From Clostridiales bacterium (GTDB lineage Bacteria; Bacillota; Clostridia; Christensenellales; Aristaeellaceae): 6,098 bases of DNA. The translations under genes were made by a program, and so were the position numbers. Positions 1 through 6,098 of the stretch are shown here, piece after piece. A model generated the notes under the pieces. The model made no database searches and was not told where the DNA came from. It saw nothing but the letters and a program-made list of their open reading frames with translations. Location: assembly GCA_022776785.1 (NCBI GenBank), contig JALFHA010000090.1, positions 1 to 6,098 of the forward strand, in the 5' to 3' direction. Each line of letters starts with the position of its first letter. Positions within the stretch are counted from its first letter, which is position 1.

Positions 1-154
1 GTGGGCTTCAAAAGGCCGTTGAGGTGCTGCACCAGCGTCGATTTGCCGCTGCCCGTGTGGCCGATGAGGCCGATGAACTCGCCGTCCCCAATCGTGAGGG
101 AGACGTCGTGCAGCGCGTGCGTCTCATAGGGGCCGCCTGCCATGTAGACGTAAT

Positions 155-179
<25 letters not shown>
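1..179 (-). CDS. ecfA2: Energy-coupling factor transporter ATPase EcfA2, 5' part only
   Basis: Second ATPase of a group II ECF transporter, a cytoplasmic ABC-type subunit that pairs with EcfA1 and the membrane protein EcfT to power vitamin or metal uptake by exchangeable S-components. Only the first 59 codons lie in the window; the gene continues past the left edge. The visible part has the typical EcfA2 opening (MSIVIEKLNYVY) and a Walker A motif GHTGSGKST at residues 40-48. The ATG at 179 follows GGAGG with a 4-base spacer. It overlaps the last 25 bases of the upstream ecfA1 frame, which indicates translational coupling in one operon. The family assignment rests on the N-terminus plus the position directly after ecfA1. 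An ecfT gene would be expected next but is outside the window. Confidence 0.9.
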
Positions 180-1006
<827 letters not shown>

Positions 1007-1061
1007 TGCTTGCGCTCCTTTGTTGCTATTTGCCTAAATCCTGCTTTGCAAAATCAGCCCC

Positions 1062-1099
1062 GTTTCAATCGTAGGATGCTGCGCATCCTGCTCTGAAAC
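1062..1099 (-). other. Hairpin in the ecfA1 leader
   Basis: An imperfect inverted repeat lies 56 bases upstream of ecfA1. The outer arms GTTTCA/TGAAAC (1062-1067 and 1094-1099) enclose a perfect 7-bp stem AGGATGC/GCATCCT (1073-1079 and 1083-1089) with a 3-base loop. It could act as a leader RNA hairpin, or be part of the hairpin-rich block that continues to 1265. No T-run follows that would make it a convincing terminator. Confidence 0.5.
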
Positions 1100-1107
1100 T
1101 ACTGCCA

Positions 1108-1116
1108 ATTATGACA
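1108..1116 (-). promoter_or_regulatory. Possible extended -10 promoter for ecfA1
   Basis: On the minus strand TGTCATAAT (1116 to 1108) fits an extended -10 element (TGn plus CATAAT). No good -35 hexamer lies 16-18 bases upstream (GCCCAA at 17). If real, transcription would begin near 1101, just at the leader hairpin, and ecfA1A2 would have a promoter independent of the FMN riboswitch. Confidence 0.3.
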
Positions 1117-1376
1117 CCTTCAAGGGTACGTTGGGCTGCCGACCCGGGAAACGCGCATAGTCGCGCCAAAGGCGCTCCTTGCGGTTTCCATCCTTCGCCT
1201 GCCTGCTTCCGCCACAGGCGGCGGCAGGCTGCGGCTCCAAACCTGCTTGGGGATTTCATCCCCAAACCCCTTCATCGCTTCGCGCCTATACTCAAGCATT
1301 TACTCTGAAAGTCCCTCTGCAAAGCTTCGGCCTCGTCCTCAAAGCAATGGGACTTGCATCACTTGGTCGGTAATGC

Positions 1377-1395
1377 AACCGGCATCATGCCGGTT
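1377..1395. repeat. 19-base palindrome AACCGGCAT-C-ATGCCGGTT
   Basis: A perfect inverted repeat with 9-base arms around a single central base sits 16 bases downstream of the riboswitch terminator in the minus direction. It could be a backup hairpin or a protein-binding operator. On the minus strand no T-run follows it; on the plus strand only three T's do. Confidence 0.5.
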
Positions 1396-1410
1396 TAGAA
1401 GTATAACAGT

Positions 1411-1449
1411 ATAAAACGCGGCGCCCGAAAGCTCGTCTTCGGGCGCCGC
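1411..1449 (-). terminator. Intrinsic terminator of the FMN riboswitch
   Basis: A perfect 12-bp GC-rich stem (arms 1418-1429 and 1438-1449, GCGGCGCCCGAA-type) with an 8-base loop is followed on the minus strand by GTTTTAT. It lies 23 bases after the aptamer's 3' end, as expected for the expression platform of a transcription-terminating FMN riboswitch. The plus-strand side lacks a T-run, so it acts leftward. Confidence 0.88.
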
Positions 1450-1472
1450 AAAAGGAAAAGCCGCCTTTTACC

Positions 1473-1590
1473 GTCTTCTTCCATCCAGACTGTGACTGTC
1501 GGTTCCGGAATTGCACCGGATCGCAGGGGACGCATGTCCCCCGTCGCGGACTATACCGCCGGTCGGGAATTTCACCCCGCCCTGAAGACT
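1473..1590 (-). ncRNA. FMN riboswitch (RFN element) aptamer
   Basis: The minus strand carries the conserved RFN blocks in order: GGGCGGGGTGAAATTCCC, then ACCGGCGGTATA, GTCCGCGA, a variable stem (GGGGGAC/GTCCCC), CCGGTGCAATTCCGG, CCGACAGT and AGTCTGGATGGAAGAAG. The closing helix P1 is formed by GTCTTC (1589-1584) with GAAGAC (1478-1473). In this family FMN binding favours the terminator and shuts off riboflavin synthesis or uptake genes. A strong terminator follows directly. Unusually, no rib gene or ribU lies downstream; the next gene in this direction is ecfA1, starting at 1006, beyond a hairpin-rich gap. Confidence 0.96.
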
Positions 1591-1596
1591 GTTTTG

Positions 1597-1625
1597 ATTA
1601 TAGCACAAAGCCCGCCGCTTGAAAA
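1597..1625 (-). promoter_or_regulatory. Promoter of the FMN riboswitch transcript
   Basis: TGCTATAAT (1605 to 1597) is a perfect extended -10 element. A weak -35 TTTTCA (1625 to 1620) lies at a 17-base spacing. Transcription would start near 1590, exactly at the 5' strand of the riboswitch P1 helix. The promoter lies directly behind the stop codon of the upstream GTPase gene. Confidence 0.75.
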
Positions 1626-1631
1626 GGGCTT
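1608..1631 (-). terminator. Weak possible terminator after the second GTPase gene
   Basis: AAGCCC (1631-1626) and GGGCTT (1613-1608) form a 6-bp stem with a 12-base loop right at the stop codon, followed only by TGTGC rather than a proper T-run. It overlaps the riboswitch promoter. Read-through from the GTPase genes into the riboswitch is therefore possible. Confidence 0.25.
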
Positions 1632-2574
1632 ATGCGTTGAAGGTGACGACCTCCTCCTCGGGCTCTTCGCAGGGCTCGAGGGCGGTGACGTAGAGCACGG
1701 GGCCGACGCCCTTGTACTGGCGGCGCTCCTCAGCCTGCACGCGCGCGGTCACCATCTGCCACGTCTTGGGCGCGGGAATGGGCAGACCGTTCGCCTTGGC
1801 GATGAAGCCGACGAAGCGCACGTCCTCCGCGCAGCAGACCATCGCCATCCGGCCGGGGACGTACTCGTCGCGCCCGATGTTGCGCCCGCGGTAGATGTAG
1901 CCCTTGAAGCGAACGGTCTTGCCGTCGTAGTTCTCGGGGTTCTCCGACGCGTCGAGGTAGAAGATGCCGAAGTGCCTGTCCTCGATCTCGATGATGGGCG
2001 CATCCATGTCGTAGGGCGGGGGCATCCCCGCGCCGTAGTCCTCGCTGGTGCCGTCGTCGTTTTCAAAATAGAGCGAGGCGTTGGGGTTCATGCTGCGCAC
2101 GTTGCGGTCACGGATGAGCTGGCGCGTCTCCTCCGTCGCGCGGTTGAAGACGACCATGTCCGCATCCGTGATGTGCTGGAGCATCCGCTGGCCCATGTTC
2201 TTGGCGTAGAGGTCGAACGTCTCCGCATTCACCGTGGTGATGATCTGGTAGACCTCAAGCACCTTGGGCGTGCGCGCGAGCGCCGCGTCCAGATCCCACA
2301 TGCCGTTCATCTCCACGATGACGCGGTCGGGATGGTGCTTGCGCACGAAGGCGCGCAGGGTATCCTCGTTGTACTCGTCCTCGTCCTCGATGCACTCGAC
2401 GACGGAGTGCGTTTTCTTCAGCAGCGCGGGCTCGTATTCCTCCATGCCCTCCTCGCACTGGATGATGAGCGAGTGCTCGTCCCGCGTGAAGCCCGGGTCG
2501 GCCAGCACGCTGGCGATGAAGGAGGTCTTGCCGCTCTCAAGGAAGCCCGCAAACAGATATACCGGAATTGCCAT
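1630..2574 (-). CDS. CobW-like P-loop protein with C-terminal YcgQ/TIGR03943-like domain, Cys motif lost
   Basis: Probable metal-homeostasis GTPase of 314 residues. Residues 1-170 follow the CobW/COG0523 fold, with Walker A GFLESGKTS at 10-18 and a Walker B-like VIVEMNG at 85-91. The NKxD guanine motif is weak (FNRAT near 143-147). The hallmark CxCC metal motif is absent: the region that holds GCICC in the neighbouring paralogue reads as an acidic stretch, EDEDE, at 63-67. Residues about 205-310 resemble the C-terminal half of YcgQ/TIGR03943 proteins, including GKTVRFKGYIYR (218-229) and GRMAMVCC (241-248). Those proteins usually accompany YcgR-type permeases linked to metal handling. The ATG follows GGAGG with a 6-base spacer, and only 15 bases separate it from the His-rich GTPase upstream, so the two are co-transcribed. 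The metal and GTPase activity are inferred, not shown. Confidence 0.82.
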   Translation of the reverse strand: MAIPVYLFAGFLESGKTSFIASVLADPGFTRDEHSLIIQCEEGMEEYEPALLKKTHSVVECIEDEDEYNEDTLRAFVRKHHPDRVIVEMNGMWDLDAALARTPKVLEVYQIITTVNAETFDLYAKNMGQRMLQHITDADMVVFNRATEETRQLIRDRNVRSMNPNASLYFENDDGTSEDYGAGMPPPYDMDAPIIEIEDRHFGIFYLDASENPENYDGKTVRFKGYIYRGRNIGRDEYVPGRMAMVCCAEDVRFVGFIAKANGLPIPAPKTWQMVTARVQAEERRQYKGVGPVLYVTALEPCEEPEEEVVTFNA

Positions 2575-2589
2575 ATCGTCCCTCCGCGC

Positions 2590-3846
2590 TTACACGCCGA
2601 AGAGCGTGCGCAGGCCGTCCTCTTTGAGCTTGCTGCCGATGACGCACAGGCGGCCCGTGACGTCCGCCGCGCCGCGGCGGATGTTCTGCTCACCCGGCGT
2701 GTAGTCGAAGTGAATCCAGCCGCCATCCTGCGCGCGCACGATGCCCTTGGCGCGCAGAATCACGCCGTATTCCTCGCCGTCCAGCTTCGTGAGGATCGCG
2801 GAAAGCTCGTCCTCCGTGAAAGCGCGCACCGTCTCCACGCCCCAGGACGCGAACACCTCGTCCGCGTCATGGCCGTGGTGATGGTGATGGTGGCCGCAGG
2901 AGCACACGCCATTCTCGTCATAGTGGTGGTGATGCTCGTGCTCATGCTCGTGGTCGTGATGCTCATGCTCATGATCGTGCTCATGATCGTGATGATGGTG
3001 GTGCCCGCAGCACTCCCCTTCCTCGTCGTCATGCTCATGATCGTGATGATGGTGATGACCGCAGCACTCCCCGTCCTCGTCGTCATGCTCATGATCGTGA
3101 TGATGGTGGTGCCCGCAGCACTCCCCTTCCTCGTCGTCATGCTCATGATCGTGATGATGGTGGTGCCCGCAGCACTCGTCCTCGTCATCATCGTCATCAT
3201 CGTCGTGCTCCGCCATCACCGCGGCAAGCATCTCAGATGCGAGGTCGCGGTCGTTCTCCATCGCCTCGAGGATCTGGCTGCCGGTCAGCTCATCCCACGA
3301 GGTGGTGATGATGCGCGCCTTTGCGTTGTGCTCGCGCAGCAGCGCCACGACGGCCTCCAGCTTCTCCTGCGTCATCTTCTGCGTGCGGGAGAGCAGGATG
3401 GTGCCCGCATACTCGATCTGATTGAGGAAGAACTCGCCGAAGTTCTTGACGTACATGCGGCACTTCATCGCATCCGCCACCGTCACGAAGCTGCCCATCT
3501 GCGCCTCGTCAAGCTCCTTCTCCACGCCCTCGACGGCACGAATGACGTCGGAGAGCTTGCCCACGCCGCTCGGCTCGATGAGAATGCGGTCCGGGTGATA
3601 CTGCTCGATGACCTGATGCAGCGCCTTGCCGAAGTCACCCACCAGCGAGCAGCAGATGCAGCCGGAGTTCATCTCCGTCACCTGAATGCCGGCCTCCTTC
3701 ATGAAGCCGCCGTCCACGCCGATCTCGCCGAACTCGTTTTCGATGAGCACAACCTTCTCGCCCGCAAGGGCTTCCTTGAGCAGCTTCTTGATGAGCGTGG
3801 TCTTGCCCGCGCCGAGGAAGCCGGAAAAAATATCAATCTTCGTCAT
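2590..3846 (-). CDS. CobW/COG0523 family GTPase with long His/Cys-rich metal-binding insert
   Basis: Metal-handling GTPase of 418 residues, cytoplasmic, likely a metallochaperone or metal-store protein. Visible motifs are Walker A GFLGAGKTT (9-17), IENEFGEIGVD (35-45), the family metal motif GCICC (62-66) and Walker B-like ILIEPSG (88-94). The guanine motif is weak (LSRTQ near 152-156). Residues 213-326 are a low-complexity insert with 47 His and 10 Cys, made of an acidic run, four 18-residue repeats starting ECCGHHHHH, and an HEH/HHHH tail with CSCGHHHHHHGH. A CobW C-terminal domain follows (about 331-418). The start is ATG at 3846, nine bases after AAAGGAG; an in-frame ATG at 3927 has no ribosome site and overlaps the promoter. 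COG0523 proteins are known for zinc, cobalt or nitrile hydratase metal delivery; zinc is likeliest here but unproven. It leads a two-gene operon with the gene at 1630-2574. Confidence 0.93.
   Translation of the reverse strand: MTKIDIFSGFLGAGKTTLIKKLLKEALAGEKVVLIENEFGEIGVDGGFMKEAGIQVTEMNSGCICCSLVGDFGKALHQVIEQYHPDRILIEPSGVGKLSDVIRAVEGVEKELDEAQMGSFVTVADAMKCRMYVKNFGEFFLNQIEYAGTILLSRTQKMTQEKLEAVVALLREHNAKARIITTSWDELTGSQILEAMENDRDLASEMLAAVMAEHDDDDDDDEDECCGHHHHHDHEHDDEEGECCGHHHHHDHEHDDEDGECCGHHHHHDHEHDDEEGECCGHHHHHDHEHDHEHEHHDHEHEHEHHHHYDENGVCSCGHHHHHHGHDADEVFASWGVETVRAFTEDELSAILTKLDGEEYGVILRAKGIVRAQDGGWIHFDYTPGEQNIRRGAADVTGRLCVIGSKLKEDGLRTLFGV
2958..3179 (-). repeat. 54-bp tandem repeat coding for the His/Cys-rich segment
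   Basis: Four in-frame copies of a 54-base unit lie inside the GTPase gene; the shared string GCCCGCAG (plus strand) or its one-base variant starts at 3003, 3057, 3111 and 3165. Each unit encodes 18 residues beginning ECCGHHHHHDHEHDD. The copies are nearly identical at DNA level, differing by few bases, which points to recent expansion or homogenisation. The leftmost copy breaks down into a longer HEH-rich tail. Confidence 0.9.
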
Positions 3847-3889
3847 GATGAACCACTCCTTTGCGGCACGATGGCCGCCAGACACAAAA

Positions 3890-3916
3890 TCAGCCGGAAA
3901 ACACGATTCCGGCTGA
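3890..3916 (-). terminator. Inverted repeat at the GTPase operon start: read-through terminator or operator
   Basis: Perfect 10-base arms TCAGCCGGAA/TTCCGGCTGA flank a 7-base spacer and are followed on the minus strand by TTTTGTG. It could terminate transcripts reading through from the malic enzyme gene, whose stop is 74 bases upstream. It begins only two bases after the -10 box of the GTPase promoter and so covers the expected start site, which would also suit a repressor operator. A transcript starting near 3912 would keep only a shortened stem. Confidence 0.55.
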
Positions 3917-3918
3917 CT

Positions 3919-3947
3919 ATTGTACACCTTTTTTTCTTAAAATACAA
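3919..3947 (-). promoter_or_regulatory. Promoter of the two-GTPase operon
   Basis: On the minus strand, TTGTAT (3947 to 3942) and TACAAT (3924 to 3919) are separated by exactly 17 bases, a good SigA-type pair. The expected start is near 3912, giving a leader of about 65 bases before the ATG at 3846. It lies between the malic enzyme stop and the GTPase gene. Confidence 0.7.
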
Positions 3948-3989
3948 GGATTTGCGCGAAAAAGTCAATGAAAGTCGGGTTTTCCGCGT

Positions 3990-5162
<1,173 letters not shown>

Positions 5163-5206
5163 GTCGCTTCTCCTTTTCCGGGCGCTGCGCGCGCCGCCTG
5201 CGTCCC

Positions 5207-5235
5207 ATCATACGCGAAAAAGGCAGAAATTGCAA
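5207..5235 (-). promoter_or_regulatory. Promoter of the malic enzyme gene
   Basis: On the minus strand, TTGCAA (5235 to 5230) and TATGAT (5212 to 5207) lie 17 bases apart, a near-consensus SigA promoter. Transcription would begin near 5200, giving a leader of about 38 bases with the AAGGAG site. Confidence 0.78.
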
Positions 5236-5236
5236 T

Positions 5237-5270
5237 CCCCGCGCGGCAGGAAATCGCGCGATACGCGGGG
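5237..5270. other. Inverted repeat behind the malic enzyme promoter
   Basis: CCCCGCG (5237-5243) and CGCGGGG (5264-5270) enclose 20 bases that contain the palindrome TCGCGCGA (5254-5261). The repeat sits immediately upstream of the malic enzyme -35 box and upstream of the divergent small gene, a position suited to an activator or shared operator. No known regulator motif was recognised. Confidence 0.3.
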
Positions 5271-5321
5271 AATAATCAGAAGGAGGGGATTTTTTCAGCA
5301 AACATGGGGGGAACAAAAGCC

Positions 5322-5561
5322 ATGGGCGTTAGCCGCTTTAAGCTGGCAAGCACGCTTGCCCGGCTCGAGCACGACGGACTGCTGCCCGACGACGGGCCGA
5401 CCTCCGTCTTTCTGAGCGACGGCCCCATCCGCCGCCAGCTTGCCGTCCTCTGCTGCGGCGATGAGGTGCGCGTGCGCACAAGCCGTCTGCCGTTTGTGCG
5501 GCAGCAGGTGTTCAGCAGGGCAAGGCTCAGATGCGTGGATGTCAGCAAGGGCCGGAGCTGA
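5322..5561 (+). CDS. Small hypothetical protein, 79 residues
   Basis: I do not recognise this product. The frame looks coding: about 65 of 79 codons end in G or C, as in the neighbouring real genes. The protein begins MGVSRFKLASTLARLEHDG, is rich in Arg, has two adjacent Cys (LAVLCCGDEVRV) and alternating hydrophobic residues in its second half that suggest beta strands. No signal peptide or membrane segment is seen. The start is uncertain. ATG 5322 follows GGGGGG by ten bases, while the in-frame ATG at 5304 has AAGGAGG 17 bases upstream, further than usual. A 10-bp GC hairpin spans the stop codon. It is divergent from the malic enzyme gene and precedes the probable polC gene on the same strand. 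It could still be a spurious frame. Confidence 0.55.
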   Translation: MGVSRFKLASTLARLEHDGLLPDDGPTSVFLSDGPIRRQLAVLCCGDEVRVRTSRLPFVRQQVFSRARLRCVDVSKGRS

Positions 5562-5573
5562 TCGCTCCGGCCC
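5549..5573 (+). terminator. GC-rich hairpin across the small gene's stop codon
   Basis: GGGCCGGAGC (5549-5558) and GCTCCGGCCC (5564-5573) form a perfect 10-bp stem, and the TGA stop codon lies in the 5-base loop. No T-run follows on either strand, so it may act as a mRNA 3' end stabiliser or a weak terminator rather than a standard intrinsic terminator. Confidence 0.4.
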
Positions 5574-5734
5574 CTGCACAGCCTGTCGCTGCAAGTCTGC
5601 TTACGCATCCTTGCATCGATAAGAGAACGATAAAACATCATGTCTCGCGCGCCCTACGGGCACACTCCAAATGATAGCAGAAGCGGCTTACAGCCGCTCC
5701 TCGCGGCGTACATGCCGCCGCTGCGGATTGCATA

Positions 5735-5756
5735 TGAAGGGGCTTCGGCCCCTTCA
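5735..5756 (+). other. 9-bp hairpin with TTCG tetraloop
   Basis: TGAAGGGGC (5735-5743) and GCCCCTTCA (5748-5756) pair perfectly around TTCG. As RNA this is the very stable C(UUCG)G tetraloop. Without a T-run it is more likely an RNA structural element or part of an intergenic repeat than a terminator. Confidence 0.6.
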
Positions 5757-5870
5757 CGCATCCCCGGGGTTACTCTGACGGTGTTTCATGTGCAGGGGGA
5801 ATCATTTGTGTGGATCAAGGGCATATAACAATCGTATAGCATGACACATATTGTTTGTTCGGAAGCAGGC

Positions 5871-5885
5871 GTGGGCACAGCCCAC
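5871..5885 (+). promoter_or_regulatory. Hairpin abutting the ribosome binding site of the polC-like gene
   Basis: GTGGGC (5871-5876) and GCCCAC (5880-5885) form a 6-bp stem with loop ACA. It ends one base before the ribosome site GGAGGG (5887-5892), which lies seven bases from the ATG at 5900. Such a stem next to the site may affect translation, though it does not cover it. Confidence 0.4.
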
Positions 5886-5899
5886 CGGAGGGAATTGCG

Positions 5900-6098
5900 A
5901 TGGAAAAATGGGAAGGACTGCTGGAGGGCGCGGCCAAACCGCTCGCCGGACATCTGACGCTGGAGCGCGTGACCGCGAGCAAGAGCGGTGAGGAAATCAC
6001 GGTCAGCTTTGCCTCAGATGTGCTGGTGGAGGAGGGGCCGTTTCTGGCCGTGCAGCGGGCGCTGCGCAGGAACTTTGCGCCCATCCGCGTCCATCTGA
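5900..6098 (+). CDS. polC: Probable DNA polymerase III PolC-type, N-terminal fragment
   Basis: Only the first 66 codons are present; the frame is open to the right edge. The visible part, starting MEKWEGLLEGAAKPLAGHL, has a short N-terminal helix and then a pattern (LTLERVTASKSGEEITVSF, followed by VQRALRRNFAPIRVHL) that resembles the N-terminal domain of Gram-positive PolC. In Bacillus PolC that domain has a comparable run with KASKSWHF and a later TQSFAHI. PolC is the replicative polymerase of low-GC and related Gram-positives. The ATG at 5900 follows GGAGGG by seven bases and codon use fits the neighbours. Similarity in this domain is weak between species, so the assignment rests on pattern and needs the rest of the gene to confirm it. 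Confidence 0.55.
   Translation, partial: MEKWEGLLEGAAKPLAGHLTLERVTASKSGEEITVSFASDVLVEEGPFLAVQRALRRNFAPIRVHL

Larger units (their letters stand above)
1100..1400. other. Gene-free stretch with several short hairpins
   Basis: No credible coding frame is present between the riboswitch terminator and ecfA1; the open frames on both strands lack ribosome binding sites and family features. The stretch instead holds compact inverted repeats: GCGCC/GGCGC with a 3-base loop (1163-1175); a nested stem with GCCTGC/GCAGGC outside and CCGCC/GGCGG inside (1201-1229); and TTGGGGAT/ATCCCCAA with a 3-base loop (1247-1265). This density of small perfect stems resembles dispersed intergenic repeats seen in some Clostridia. 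Whether it recurs in the genome cannot be seen from one window. Confidence 0.5.
5574..5899. other. Gene-free leader region with serial hairpins before the polC-like gene
   Basis: No credible gene is seen here. It holds small inverted repeats: GCCC/GGGC (5651-5661), AGCGGCT/AGCCGCT (5682-5698), GCGGC/GCCGC (5703-5718), a 9-bp stem capped by a TTCG tetraloop (5735-5756), the palindrome CCCCGGGG (5762-5769) and GTGGGC/GCCCAC (5871-5885). No T-run follows any of them. No convincing promoter for the downstream gene was found; TATAAC at 5824 lacks a matching -35. Confidence 0.5.

Noticed and set aside
1065..1265. Minus-strand 66-codon frame in the riboswitch to ecfA1 gap, considered as a missing ribU or leader peptide
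   Set aside because: It has no ribosome site, no hydrophobic segments as RibU would need, and runs through several hairpins, so it appears to be chance reading of a repeat-like sequence.
2872..3210. CRISPR-like or satellite array suggested by the regular 54-bp spacing
   Set aside because: The units are contiguous, in frame, have no unique spacers and encode a His/Cys-rich protein segment, so they are a coding tandem repeat.
3847..3927. N-terminal extension of the His-rich GTPase from ATG 3927
   Set aside because: The extension would start inside the promoter -10 region, has no ribosome site and lies ahead of the normal family start; ATG 3846 has AAAGGAG at a good distance.
5276..5641. Minus-strand frame of 121 codons opposite the small gene
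   Set aside because: No ribosome site or family features, and Ser/Arg-rich composition typical of a shadow frame; the plus frame has the coding-like third positions.
5815..6084. Minus-strand frame of 89 codons opposite the polC-like start
   Set aside because: It overlaps a plus-strand gene with a good ribosome site and PolC-like N-terminal pattern, and its own product has no recognisable features.

Overview
The window looks like a chromosomal stretch of a GC-rich member of the Bacillota, probably a gut-type Clostridia lineage. The evidence is AGGAGG-type ribosome binding sites throughout, a group II ECF transporter ATPase pair, an FMN riboswitch with a Gram-positive style intrinsic terminator, and a right-edge gene whose N-terminus resembles the Gram-positive replicative polymerase PolC. 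No phage, IS, CRISPR, tRNA or rRNA signal was seen.

Minus strand, in the direction of transcription (right to left): a short NAD(P)-type malic enzyme with its own promoter (3990-5162). A second promoter then drives two adjacent CobW/COG0523-like P-loop GTPase genes. The first (2590-3846) carries the GCICC metal motif and a roughly 110-residue His/Cys-rich insert built on a 54-bp tandem repeat. The second (1630-2574) has lost the Cys motif and is fused to a C-terminal domain resembling the YcgQ/TIGR03943 family. Next is a complete FMN riboswitch (1473-1590) with a near-consensus extended -10 promoter and a strong intrinsic terminator (1411-1449). About 400 bases without a gene, rich in hairpins, follow it. 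Last come ecfA1 (155-1006) and the start of ecfA2 (1-179), cut by the window edge.

Plus strand, right side: a small unrecognised gene of 79 codons (5322-5561) divergent from the malic enzyme, a stretch of about 330 bases holding several hairpins, and the first 66 codons of a probable polC (from 5900).

How it fits together: the two GTPases look like a metal (probably zinc) handling pair, with one metal-loading GTPase and one degenerate partner joined to a domain usually found beside a YcgR-type permease. The ECF ATPases power vitamin uptake by S-components encoded elsewhere. The most unusual point is that the FMN riboswitch faces no riboflavin gene. The first gene downstream is ecfA1, so either flavin status controls the shared ECF energy module, or a riboflavin gene such as ribU has been lost and a hairpin-rich segment fills the gap.
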